NCBI RefSeq assembly: GCF_001657475.1
Contig: NZ_LXEY01000016.1
Coordinates: forward strand, 1-64,000
DNA length: 64,000 nucleotides
Direction: 5' to 3'
From: Enteractinococcus helveticum
GTDB lineage: Bacteria > Actinomycetota > Actinomycetes > Actinomycetales > Micrococcaceae
Of this stretch, positions 34,571 to 41,724 are shown piece after piece (the first letter of the stretch is position 1; the number at the start of each line of letters is the position of its first letter). Both the position numbers and the translations under genes were made by a program. The notes below the pieces were generated by a model. It ran no database searches and was not told where the DNA came from. It saw only the letters and a program-made list of their open reading frames with translations.

Positions 34571-36550
34571 ATGGCACAAAATGTCGCACAAAAATTGATT
34601 GATTCCCACCTGGTCAACGGAACCCCGAAACCTGGCCACGAAATTGGCCTGTCGATTGATCAGACACTGACCCAAGATGCCACCGGAACCATGGTCATGC
34701 TCGAGCTAGAAGCGCTGGGCCTGACCAGGATCAAAACCGAACTGTCAGTGCAATATGTTGATCACAACCTGTTACAAACCGATGAGAAGAACCCGGAAGA
34801 CCACCTGTTTTTACAATCCGCTGCAGCCCGGTACGGTCTGTGGTTTTCCAAACCCGGCAATGGGGTATCCCATCCCGTACACCAAGCCCGCTTTGGCCGC
34901 CCGGGCACCACCATGATCGGTTCTGATTCCCACACCTGTGCTGCCGGTGCCATTGGCATGTTGGCCATCGGGGTCGGTGGTTTAGAGATTGCGATGGCCA
35001 TGGCCGGTGATCCGGTGTATTTGCAAATGCCTGAAATTTGGGGTGTGGAACTCACCGGAAAACTTCCCGACTGGGTGTCAGCCAAAGATGTGATCCTTGA
35101 GATGTTACGTCGGCACGGTGTCAAGGGCGGGGTTGGTCGGATCATTGAATACCACGGTGAAGGCCTCAACTACCTGACGGCCATGGACCGTCACGTGATC
35201 GCCAACATGGGTGCTGAACTTGGTGCCACCACCTCGGTTTTTCCCGCTGACGACGCCGTCCGAGAGTTTTTGACCGCGGTTGGTCGCCCCGAAGACTTCA
35301 CCGAGCTGGTAGCGGATGAGGGTGCAAAGTATGACGTCGAGGAGCACATCGATTTATCAACGTTGGAACCGTTAATTGCCAAGCCGTCTTCGCCCGGCAA
35401 CGTGGTGCCGGTTCATGAAGTCGCCGGCGAAGAGGTGTATCAGGTGGTTGTGGGCTCCTCGGCGAATCCTGGACTGCGGGATTTCGCCGTCGTCGCCGAG
35501 ATGCTCAAAGGCAGACAAGCCCACAACCAGGTCTCTTTGGATATCAACCCCACCTCACGCGAAATTCTCATGGACCTGACCAAAGGCGGTTGGACATTTG
35601 ACCTGATCAGCTCCGGGGCTCGCCTCCATCAATCCGGGTGCATGGGCTGCATTGGTATGGGGCAGGCTCCGGCGGTGGGGCGAAATAGTTTGCGCACCGT
35701 GCCACGCAATTTCCCGGGGAGATCAGGAACCGATGAGGACTCCGTGTGGTTATGCTCTCCAGAAACCGCTGCCGCAGCCGCACTGACCGGGCGGATCACC
35801 GATCCGCGAGACCTTGAGATGGACTACCCTATGGTCCAGCTGCCAACCACCTACAGCCTGAACACCGAAATGCTCGTGCCGCCTCTTGCCGAGCAGGATG
35901 CGCAAGAGGTCGAGTTGGTTAAGGGGACGAATATCAAATCCCTGCCTGAGTTCGATGAGTTGCCGGATGATATGGATGTGCCCGTGTTGTTGCGAGTGGG
36001 CGATAATATTTCGACCGATGAGATCATGCCGGCCGGTTCCCGGGTCTTGCCGTACCGCAGTAATATCCCGGCAATTGCCGAGTTTGTCTATATTCAGGTC
36101 GATGACACGTATCCCGCACGAGCTCAAGAGCTCGGTTCGGGGCACGCGATCGTTGGCGGTGAGAATTACGGTCAAGGATCATCGCGGGAGCACGCGGTCA
36201 TTGCACCTCGCTACCTCGGCTTGCGAGTAGTTCTTGCCAAATCCTTCGCGCGGATTCACTGGCAGAACCTGGCGAATTTCGGCGTCCTCCCCTTAGAGTT
36301 TGTTGATCCTGAAGACTACCTGAGCATCGCAGATAACGCTGTGCTCAGTTTCCGGGGACTCCGCGAGGCGCTGAGACAGGGCCACGACATAACGGCCATG
36401 TTGGAGGACAAGCCACTGGAGTTGCGACACAAGTTATCTGACCGTCAAGTAGAAATGGTGCTGCTTGGGGGCCGCATTCCACAACGGGCCGCGCAGGATA
36501 CTTCCGCCCAGCCTCATGAGGAAATCAAACCAGCCCAACCTGAGGGCTGA
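34571..36550 (+). CDS. Aconitate hydratase, Aquifex type
   Basis: 659 residues, the shorter aconitase form (about 650 residues rather than 900) that joins the 'aconitase' and 'swivel' domains. Fe-S cluster ligands are in GSDSHTCAAGAIGMLAIGVGG near 117 and SGCMGCIGMGQAP near 354. The swivel domain has GENYGQGSSREHAVIAPRYLG near 540. It interconverts citrate and isocitrate, but homoaconitase-like or 2-methylcitrate activity cannot be excluded, especially if a classical 900-residue aconitase exists elsewhere. ATG 34571 follows AGAAGGG; a longer frame begins at 34514. Confidence 0.88.
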   Translation: MAQNVAQKLIDSHLVNGTPKPGHEIGLSIDQTLTQDATGTMVMLELEALGLTRIKTELSVQYVDHNLLQTDEKNPEDHLFLQSAAARYGLWFSKPGNGVSHPVHQARFGRPGTTMIGSDSHTCAAGAIGMLAIGVGGLEIAMAMAGDPVYLQMPEIWGVELTGKLPDWVSAKDVILEMLRRHGVKGGVGRIIEYHGEGLNYLTAMDRHVIANMGAELGATTSVFPADDAVREFLTAVGRPEDFTELVADEGAKYDVEEHIDLSTLEPLIAKPSSPGNVVPVHEVAGEEVYQVVVGSSANPGLRDFAVVAEMLKGRQAHNQVSLDINPTSREILMDLTKGGWTFDLISSGARLHQSGCMGCIGMGQAPAVGRNSLRTVPRNFPGRSGTDEDSVWLCSPETAAAAALTGRITDPRDLEMDYPMVQLPTTYSLNTEMLVPPLAEQDAQEVELVKGTNIKSLPEFDELPDDMDVPVLLRVGDNISTDEIMPAGSRVLPYRSNIPAIAEFVYIQVDDTYPARAQELGSGHAIVGGENYGQGSSREHAVIAPRYLGLRVVLAKSFARIHWQNLANFGVLPLEFVDPEDYLSIADNAVLSFRGLREALRQGHDITAMLEDKPLELRHKLSDRQVEMVLLGGRIPQRAAQDTSAQPHEEIKPAQPEG

Positions 36551-36564
36551 TCCTAACTGAACAC

Positions 36565-36599
36565 ACGACGGCGCAAACCATCTCAGTCTGCGCCGTCGT
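36565..36599. terminator. Bidirectional terminator after the aconitase
   Basis: Perfect 11-base arms ACGACGGCGCA/TGCGCCGTCGT (36565-36575, 36589-36599) lie between the aconitase stop and the stop of the convergent small acidic protein. Confidence 0.8.
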
Positions 36600-36614
36600 C
36601 ATGCGTGTTCGGTA

Positions 36615-36809
36615 TTAGGAGTGTTCGATGTCGTCATCATCGATGGGGACATCAATGTTCTGATCGACCCAGTCTGCCTCGCTGACCGTGGCCGGTTTGG
36701 AAGTTTTCGGCTGGATCGGCTGCTCGTCGTCGTTGTCATCCGTAGCCAACTGTTCGGCGAGTTCTTCTTCTGGAATTTCTGAATGCGGTTTCTTGTGATT
36801 GGCAGGCAT
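36615..36809 (-). CDS. Small acidic hydrophilic protein
   Basis: 64 residues, strongly acidic (IEHS-terminated tail with DDDD near residue 58), with a low-complexity Pro/Lys middle and no hydrophobic core, so probably disordered. GAAAGGAG lies 8 bases before ATG 36809, supporting expression. I do not recognise a family; similar small acidic proteins sit near stress genes in Micrococcaceae. Confidence 0.55.
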   Translation of the reverse strand: MPANHKKPHSEIPEEELAEQLATDDNDDEQPIQPKTSKPATVSEADWVDQNIDVPIDDDDIEHS

Positions 36810-37249
36810 ATCCAGTCACTCCTTTCGCTGGGTTCTCAGCTTTGCACTGTCAGCTGGAAGATTCAAGACCATATGTACCGCGTCGAGCTGAAGCGACCAT
36901 CACTCTGCTGCAGTGCGACATGGAAAAAATATATGTGCATTCGCTGCTTGTTGCGCATCGTTCATCAACATTTTACTTGCACCGTGACCTGCGTCATGGT
37001 AGATCAGAGGTACAGCGGTTTCACAGAGTCGTGATCCGCGCCCGACGTGGTACAACGTCGAAGATTGAAAGTGCGTTTCGTGTTGAAGCGTACCCGTCCG
37101 TTCCGCAGAGGCAATCGACTCACACACCCCAGGGTGCCGCGAACGCTACCCCGGCCTGTTATATGGCCGGTGCACTCCCATGACGACATACCTCAGTCAG
37201 CTGTCTTGTATACAACCTCACACGGTCAACACTCGGAAGGAGACACTCG
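36810..37249. other. Non-coding spacer upstream of the 37-codon mini-gene
   Basis: About 440 bases with no credible long gene. It contains a small CCGGCC/GGCCGG stem at 37151-37170 and the palindrome TTGTATACAA at 37206-37215, which lies 35 bases before the mini-gene and includes a TATACA that could serve as a -10 element. Overlapping frames (for example 36842-37183) show no ribosome site or family match. Confidence 0.5.
37206..37215. promoter_or_regulatory. TTGTATACAA palindrome in the mini-gene promoter region
   Basis: A perfect 10-base palindrome of the GTATAC type, like sites bound by GntR-family regulators. It overlaps a TATACA hexamer at 37209-37214. No obvious -35 element is 17 bases upstream. 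Confidence 0.35.
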
Positions 37250-37363
37250 ATGCGATCCACCATGTTTAACTTCCTCTCGCAAGATCCCGTTACCTCTTCA
37301 TCTCAAGTGCCTGACGACCAGGCTGATTTTGATTGGATTATAGTCAGCGAAACACCCTGCTAA
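37250..37363 (+). CDS. 37-residue orphan peptide with own terminator
   Basis: A short gene below normal ORF cut-offs. GGAAGGAG lies 7 bases before ATG 37250, the TAA is at 37361-37363, and an ideal terminator follows 23 bases later. The peptide begins MRSTMFNFLSQDPV, has an acidic stretch DDQADFDW and ends in VSETPC with a single C-terminal Cys. It has no signal peptide or membrane segment. A self-contained transcription unit with such a strong site points to a functional microprotein, signalling peptide or peptide precursor. I do not recognise the family. Confidence 0.5.
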   Translation: MRSTMFNFLSQDPVTSSSQVPDDQADFDWIIVSETPC

Positions 37364-37385
37364 TTCGAAAACCTACATCTACGCC

Positions 37386-37422
37386 AAACGCCGCGGCCCA
37401 GTATTTGGGATCCGCGGCGTTT
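37386..37422 (+). terminator. Terminator of the 37-codon mini-gene
   Basis: Perfect 11-base arms AAACGCCGCGG/CCGCGGCGTTT (37386-37396, 37412-37422) plus an inner CCCA/TGGG pairing, followed by GTGCTCT. It ends the short transcript well before rraA. Confidence 0.75.
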
Positions 37423-37520
37423 GTGCTCTATGTTCGGGTCATCAAGCGGGCTACGCTGGTGCAGGTGAGCCACGAGGAGGGATCCGTATTCCGTATTCCT
37501 CGATTAAGAAAGTTCCTTCG

Positions 37521-38008
37521 ATGACCCAACGGCAAATCTTTTGCACTTCTGATATCTACGATGCTTTCGAAGGCGAAGTCGCATCCCTGGACCTTCAGCT
37601 GCAGTCACTCGGCCAGCATCGCCAGTTTCACGGTCGCATTCGTACCGTGCAATGTTGGCACGACAACGGTCTGGTCAAAGCCATTGCCAATGAACCGGGC
37701 GAAGGACAGGTGCTTGTCGTCGATGGTGGCGGTAGCCTGCGTTCGGCTTTGATGGGTGGCAACATCGCCAAAGCATTTGCCGACAACGGCTGGGCCGGAG
37801 TCATCATTCACGGTGCGATCGTGATCGGCATGAAATAGCAGCGCTACCCCTAGGAGTGAAGGCGCTCGGTTCGAATCCACGAAAATCTGCCAAGGACGGC
37901 GTTGGGGTTCGCGATATTTCCGTGACGATAGGCAACGTAGAGTTCATCCCCGGTGCTGTGGTCTACGCAGATGAAGACGGCGTCATCGTCGATGCACGCG
38001 CATCATAG
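37521..38008 (+). pseudogene. rraA: RraA-like RNase E regulator, single-base frameshift
   Basis: Frame 1 from ATG 37521 reads TSDIYDAFEGEV...VVDGGGSLRSALMGGNIAKAFADNGWAGVIIHGAI as in RraA (ribonuclease E activity regulator/oxaloacetate decarboxylase-type fold), then hits TAG at 37836-37838. Adding one base after 37820 restores GAIRDRHEIAALPLGVKALG, then NPRKSAKDGVGVRDI and the C-terminal YADEDGVIVDARAS to the TAG at 38006-38008, giving the normal length of about 162 residues. Both halves are otherwise perfectly conserved, so the break is recent or a sequencing/assembly error. The lost base lies in GCGATC-GTGATC, not in a homopolymer run. Confidence 0.85.
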
Positions 38009-38038
38009 ACACGAACCCATGTTATACAGGTTCGTGTC
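38008..38038. terminator. Bidirectional terminator between rraA and HNH gene
   Basis: Perfect 10-base arms GACACGAACC/GGTTCGTGTC (38008-38017, 38029-38038) lie between convergent stops. Confidence 0.75.
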
Positions 38039-38048
38039 CATGATGGAT

Positions 38049-39389
38049 TTAGGCTGCCGTAGCCCATGTGACGTCGACGCTGGGCCATCCAATATCGACC
38101 CTCAAGTTGTCTGGTGGCGGGTCGCTGTCCCAATATCTGATCTCGGCCAGTGGTGGTCTGGTGCCCACCGTATAAGAATGCCCGGTTGGGGTAGTGACGA
38201 TGAGTTCATCAGGGGTACCGGTGTAGCTCCAGCCACGGTTCTCTTTGCGCTGGTTACAGCGTTTACATAGCCCGGTGGCATTGACCCAGCTGGTGGGTCC
38301 TCCGTCAGCCCTGCGGTGGCGATGATCAGACTCTTGGAACGGGCCGTTACACCAAGGAGTGGCACAGATGTCTTCACGGATCTTGAGCATTTTAGCTAAT
38401 CCGTCGGGGAAACGACGGCGGGTGGATTCCATCGCCACGAGTTGCCCATCAGTAGGGCGGGTGTACATGCGGCGAAAGAATGTCGCTGCGGCCGGGTCAG
38501 ACAGCCAGTGTTTGACCGCTCCGGCGGGCAGTGGCCCATGACCGGGGATCCATGCAGGTAGATCGTCATCACCAAAAAATGTGGTGTCATGCATGAGAAC
38601 CACGACTTCTCCGGTAACTGCATCAGCGGTGGTTTGCCCGGTGAGTAGCTCGACGAAAATATCAGCCATGATTTGGTCCCGCGTTAGCGGTTGCCCCTGG
38701 GCGTCAAGCATCTCACCCGAACTGATACGTTTATTCGTGAGTTTTGTCAGTGTGTCCAGGATCGCTAAGCCCTGGAGGGTAGGGATTTCTGCGGTGACAT
38801 AGACCTGGCCATCGGAGGCTGGGTCTGTGTAGACCCGTCTGCCACGCTTATTCTTTTCGGCACGCTGCTCACTAGCCTGTCGGTCTAATCTGTAGGCGTG
38901 GCCTTGCACCAGGTTACGTAATTGAGAGCTCGAGGCCCCGCCCAGCCGACGAGCGATGGCTGCGTCAATTTCTCGCCGATGCTCATCGGATAAGTGATTC
39001 GTCTGCTGGGCGACCAGTCGGGCATGATATTCACTGAGTACACCTTGCGATAACGCGGCCAAGGTGTTTGGCAATACGGTATGCAATGCGATAGCCGTAT
39101 GCGTCAGTGCCGCTCCCACGTAGGGCGATTCTCCTCTGGCCAGTCCGACTTCGGCCTCAATGCCTTTGAGCTGCAAGGAGGTCGGTACGCCCAGCTGACA
39201 TTCTCGGGCTTTGCGGCGTTGCGTAAACTTATGAGTATCTTCAGATTGCACAGCAGCCAGAATCCGCTTGGCCTGTTCTACACCTTGAAGTCGATCAATA
39301 CAGGCTTCTTCGGAGTCACCCTCCGGAAGACCGGTCAGTAACGCGATCGCGTCCTGAACCGTAGCTTTTGGCTTTTCCTGTATTTCCAT
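38049..39389 (-). CDS. DUF222 / HNH endonuclease domain protein
   Basis: 446 residues. An N-terminal helical DUF222 region (about 60-300) is followed by an HNH nuclease module near 375-415: CATPWCNGPFQESDHRHRRADGG, then TSWVNATGLCKRCNQRKENRGW. The first histidine pair (DHRH), the Asn and the CxxC zinc pairs are all present. This family is extremely abundant in actinobacteria in many copies per genome, and is proposed to include mobile or defence-related nucleases, but no function is established. It is monocistronic and convergent with rraA. Confidence 0.92.
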   Translation of the reverse strand: MEIQEKPKATVQDAIALLTGLPEGDSEEACIDRLQGVEQAKRILAAVQSEDTHKFTQRRKARECQLGVPTSLQLKGIEAEVGLARGESPYVGAALTHTAIALHTVLPNTLAALSQGVLSEYHARLVAQQTNHLSDEHRREIDAAIARRLGGASSSQLRNLVQGHAYRLDRQASEQRAEKNKRGRRVYTDPASDGQVYVTAEIPTLQGLAILDTLTKLTNKRISSGEMLDAQGQPLTRDQIMADIFVELLTGQTTADAVTGEVVVLMHDTTFFGDDDLPAWIPGHGPLPAGAVKHWLSDPAAATFFRRMYTRPTDGQLVAMESTRRRFPDGLAKMLKIREDICATPWCNGPFQESDHRHRRADGGPTSWVNATGLCKRCNQRKENRGWSYTGTPDELIVTTPTGHSYTVGTRPPLAEIRYWDSDPPPDNLRVDIGWPSVDVTWATAA

Positions 39390-39588
39390 ATATTAACCCT
39401 AGCCAGAGGGTGGGACACGATAAGGAACGATAGTCGACACTGTGGGCAACAACCAGTCACCGCCACATCCTGTGGAAAACCACCACATGCGGCAAAACCA
39501 TCTGCTATGCGTCCAAGGGATGGTCTGGTTCGGCACAACCTAATCACATCAGAACTCATCACGAAGTACGCTAGGTTATGCTGTCGAA

Positions 39589-40923
39589 GTGAGCACAATA
39601 TTCGCCGACATCACCCCGTTAAAGGTCAGTCGTGACTACCGCAGACTGTGGATTGGCAACTCGTTATCAGCCATTGGCACTCAACTGACATTGGTCGCGG
39701 TGTCACTGGAGATTTTCGCGCTGACTGGGTCCTCGGCATATGTTGGATTGCTGGGCGCATTTGCCCTGGTACCGCTGATCATCACCGGTCTCTATGGTGG
39801 CGCGATCGCAGACCATGTGGACCGGCGCAAAGTCGCGTTGTATTCGGCGTTGGTACTCTGGTTGACCACGGTTGCGATTTGTCTGCACGCGTGGTTAGGC
39901 ATCGAAAATATCTGGCTGCTCTACGGTCTGATCGCCATTCATTCTGGTGCCTCCGGGATTAACCAACCAACTCGCGGGGCCATCATCCCAGCGTTAGTAG
40001 GCACGGAACTGCTCGCCTCAGCCAATGCCTTGAACATGCTTTCCATGTCGATTTCTATGATGTTGGGGCCACTGTTGGCCGGCGGGCTGGTCGCCACGAT
40101 CGGGTATTCCTGGACCTACACGATTGACGCCGTCACCTTCTTGCTCACGCTCTATGCGGTCTACCGACTGCCAGCGCTACCACCCGTCCATCCGGACGGC
40201 GAAGCACCCGCGGATCGAAAAGTTGGGCTGCGATCGGTCTGGGAGGGTTTCCACTTCTTAGCCACACGCAAGAATCTACGCATGACGTTCATTCTGGACA
40301 TCATCGCCATGGCAACGGCCTTCCCGCGCGCCGTCCTCCCGGCAATGGGTGTGCTGATCATCGGGTCCAGCTATGCCCAAGGGATCAATGGGTCCGGAGA
40401 TGACCCGGCAGAACTTGTCACGGGTCTGCTGCTGGCAGGAATTGCGGCCGGGGCGTTTATCGCGGGACTGTTTTCTGGAACGTTCACCCGCATCACCGCG
40501 CAAGGCAAAGCCGTCTACTGGTCGATTGTGGTGTGGGGAGTATCCATTGCCCTGTTCGGGCTGTTCGGTTGGCTGGCCATTCGTAGCGCAGCCAATGGCG
40601 AGCCCAGCATCGTGTTGTTGTGCGCAGCGGTGGCGATGCTGATGGTGGCCGGGGCGGCCGATTCAGTGTCTGGGATTTTCCGCAACACGATCCTGCAAAC
40701 CGCTACACCAGATCATCTGCGCGGTCGGTTGCAGGGAGTGTTCATTGTTGTGGTTGCCGGTGGCCCCAGGGTGGGCGAAATGCTCACCGGCGCCGTCTCG
40801 GCTGGGATTGGTGAGGCCGTCACGATGATGTTGGGCGGCCTGTTATGCGTCGTCGCAGCAACGCTGGCGGTGCGCCTGGTACCAGGGTTTCTTCGTTATG
40901 ACTCTCGGACTCCGGTCGCATAA
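39589..40923 (+). CDS. MFS exporter (EntS/enterobactin-exporter-like)
   Basis: 444 residues, twelve predicted membrane segments. The MFS-3 pattern is visible: DYRRLWIGNSLSAIGTQLTLVAVSLEIFALTGSS at the N-terminus and GGAIADHVDRRKVALYSAL near 70 (loop 2-3 motif). Relatives include EntS and other siderophore or drug exporters. The start is GTG 39589. It lies 180 bases upstream of the three double-glycine peptides on the same strand and could belong to that locus as an immunity or export pump, but the gap contains a separate promoter region, so the link is uncertain. Confidence 0.87.
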   Translation: MSTIFADITPLKVSRDYRRLWIGNSLSAIGTQLTLVAVSLEIFALTGSSAYVGLLGAFALVPLIITGLYGGAIADHVDRRKVALYSALVLWLTTVAICLHAWLGIENIWLLYGLIAIHSGASGINQPTRGAIIPALVGTELLASANALNMLSMSISMMLGPLLAGGLVATIGYSWTYTIDAVTFLLTLYAVYRLPALPPVHPDGEAPADRKVGLRSVWEGFHFLATRKNLRMTFILDIIAMATAFPRAVLPAMGVLIIGSSYAQGINGSGDDPAELVTGLLLAGIAAGAFIAGLFSGTFTRITAQGKAVYWSIVVWGVSIALFGLFGWLAIRSAANGEPSIVLLCAAVAMLMVAGAADSVSGIFRNTILQTATPDHLRGRLQGVFIVVVAGGPRVGEMLTGAVSAGIGEAVTMMLGGLLCVVAATLAVRLVPGFLRYDSRTPVA

Positions 40924-40992
40924 TCACACCCGCCACGTGATCTTCTGGGTGCACCTGAGTCATCCCTCGGGCTGAGATCGCCTACCGCAGGT

Positions 40993-41028
40993 TGACGATT
41001 CAACTGTCTGCGCTCGAGTGACGATTCA
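40993..41028 (+). promoter_or_regulatory. Direct repeats TGACGATTCA upstream of the peptide genes
   Basis: Two identical 10-base copies, 40993-41002 and 41019-41028, start 26 bases apart and lie about 75-110 bases before the first peptide ATG. A palindrome GGTTTCAAACC (41034-41044) follows. The arrangement suits binding of the response regulator encoded downstream. No clear -10 could be fixed. Confidence 0.5.
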
Positions 41029-41103
41029 CCATGGGTTTCAAACCAAGATGGGTACCAGATCGGCGACGACAGGTCACCGACACCCTCACAAAAGGAGAAC
41101 CCC

Positions 41104-41280
41104 ATGAACACCACTTTGACCCCAATGTTTGGCCGCGAACTGACTGACGACGAACTGGCAACCTTCCACGGTGGCTACTGCCAGGTAACTGTCTCAAAGG
41201 GTTCCAACGGCGAAGTCAAAGTCACCCAAGTCGGCAGTGGATGCGGCAACGTTTCCGTCAACGTCGTCGTCCAGGCATAA
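41104..41280 (+). CDS. Double-glycine leader peptide 1 (secreted peptide precursor)
   Basis: 58 residues. The 24-residue leader ends FGRELTDDELATFHGG, and cleavage after GG would release a 34-residue peptide starting YCQVTV and ending VNVVVQA. The mature part has exactly two Cys, at its positions 2 and 23, is rich in beta-branched residues and Gly/Ser, and has an alternating V-x-V pattern that suggests beta-strands closed by one disulfide. AAAGGAG lies 7 bases before ATG 41104. The leader resembles those processed by C39 peptidases, and a C39 exporter lies 440 bases downstream. Bacteriocin or signalling peptide; I know no matching family. No lanthionine or cyclodehydratase enzyme is adjacent. 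Confidence 0.75.
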   Translation: MNTTLTPMFGRELTDDELATFHGGYCQVTVSKGSNGEVKVTQVGSGCGNVSVNVVVQA

Positions 41281-41294
41281 AACAAGGAAACGCT

Positions 41295-41459
41295 ATGGTC
41301 AACGAAATCAACCTAACGCTGGGGCAGCCTCTGAACGACGTCGATCTGGCGTCCTTCTCCGGTGGAAAATGCACCGTGACTGTCACTATTCACTCTGATG
41401 GGTCGTATACCGTGTCCGAATCCGGAAACTGCAAAGGTGTCACGGTGAAAGCAGAATGA
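41295..41459 (+). CDS. Double-glycine leader peptide 2 (paralogue of peptide 1)
   Basis: 54 residues. The leader ends LGQPLNDVDLASFSGG and predicts a 30-residue product starting KCTVTVTIHSDGSY and ending GVTVKAE, with Cys at mature positions 2 and 22. It shares with peptide 1 the C-x-V-T-V opening, the spacing of the two Cys (within one residue), and a C-terminal G-V-T-V or N-V-x-V strand; the rest differs. AAGGAAAC precedes ATG 41295, 14 bases after the previous stop. A longer frame from 41241 overlaps peptide 1 and has no site. Two-peptide bacteriocin or a small toxin/signal family is plausible. Confidence 0.75.
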   Translation: MVNEINLTLGQPLNDVDLASFSGGKCTVTVTIHSDGSYTVSESGNCKGVTVKAE

Positions 41460-41626
41460 AAACTCTCACATCCCACACGCTGAGCCTGGGCCGGACTGTA
41501 ACAGATGCCGAACTGTCGACATTTGCCGGCGGCGTCACCGAGGGCGGTTGCATCCCTGATCCGATGAAAGAAGTCTGGAAGAAGCTTGGTGTCAGCGGCA
41601 CCACGTCCTCCAGCCCAATCCAATAA
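41456..41626 (+). CDS. Double-glycine leader peptide 3
   Basis: 56 residues. The leader ends LGRTVTDAELSTFAGG, matching the other two, but the 30-residue product (VTEGGCIPDPMKEVWKKLG then VSGTTSSSPIQ) is different: one Cys, two Pro, an amphipathic KEVWKKLG helix and a Ser/Thr tail. The start ATG 41456 overlaps the TGA of peptide 2 (ATGA), so it is translationally coupled to it. It falls below usual ORF length cut-offs and would be missed by most automatic annotation. A single Cys could form an intermolecular disulfide, or the peptide could be a signal rather than a killing peptide. Confidence 0.7.
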   Translation: MKTLTSHTLSLGRTVTDAELSTFAGGVTEGGCIPDPMKEVWKKLGVSGTTSSSPIQ

Positions 41627-41644
41627 CCCACTCAATGCACTCAT

Positions 41645-41698
41645 GGTTTCACGGGTCCGAGACGAAGATTTCGGGCCCGTGAAACCACCCCTTTTTCT
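41645..41698 (+). terminator. Hairpin with T-run between precursor genes and exporter (attenuator)
   Basis: A 16-base stem (41645-41660 GGTTTCACGGGTCCGA with 41671-41686, one G-T pair) is followed by ACCCCTTTTTCT. It lies between the third precursor and the exporter gene. A partial terminator here would give abundant precursor mRNA and limited read-through into the exporter, an arrangement known for bacteriocin operons. The degree of read-through cannot be read from sequence. Confidence 0.8.
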
Positions 41699-41724
41699 GC
41701 ACCATGAACGCTAAAGGAAACTCC

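Noticed and set aside
36842..37183. 113-codon ORF upstream of the mini-gene
   Set aside because: No ribosome site, no plausible protein composition, and the opposite strand is equally open.
37860..37880. GGTTCGAATCC resembling a tRNA T-loop
   Set aside because: It lies inside the second half of rraA, encodes the conserved GSNP segment, and no acceptor or anticodon stem can be built around it.
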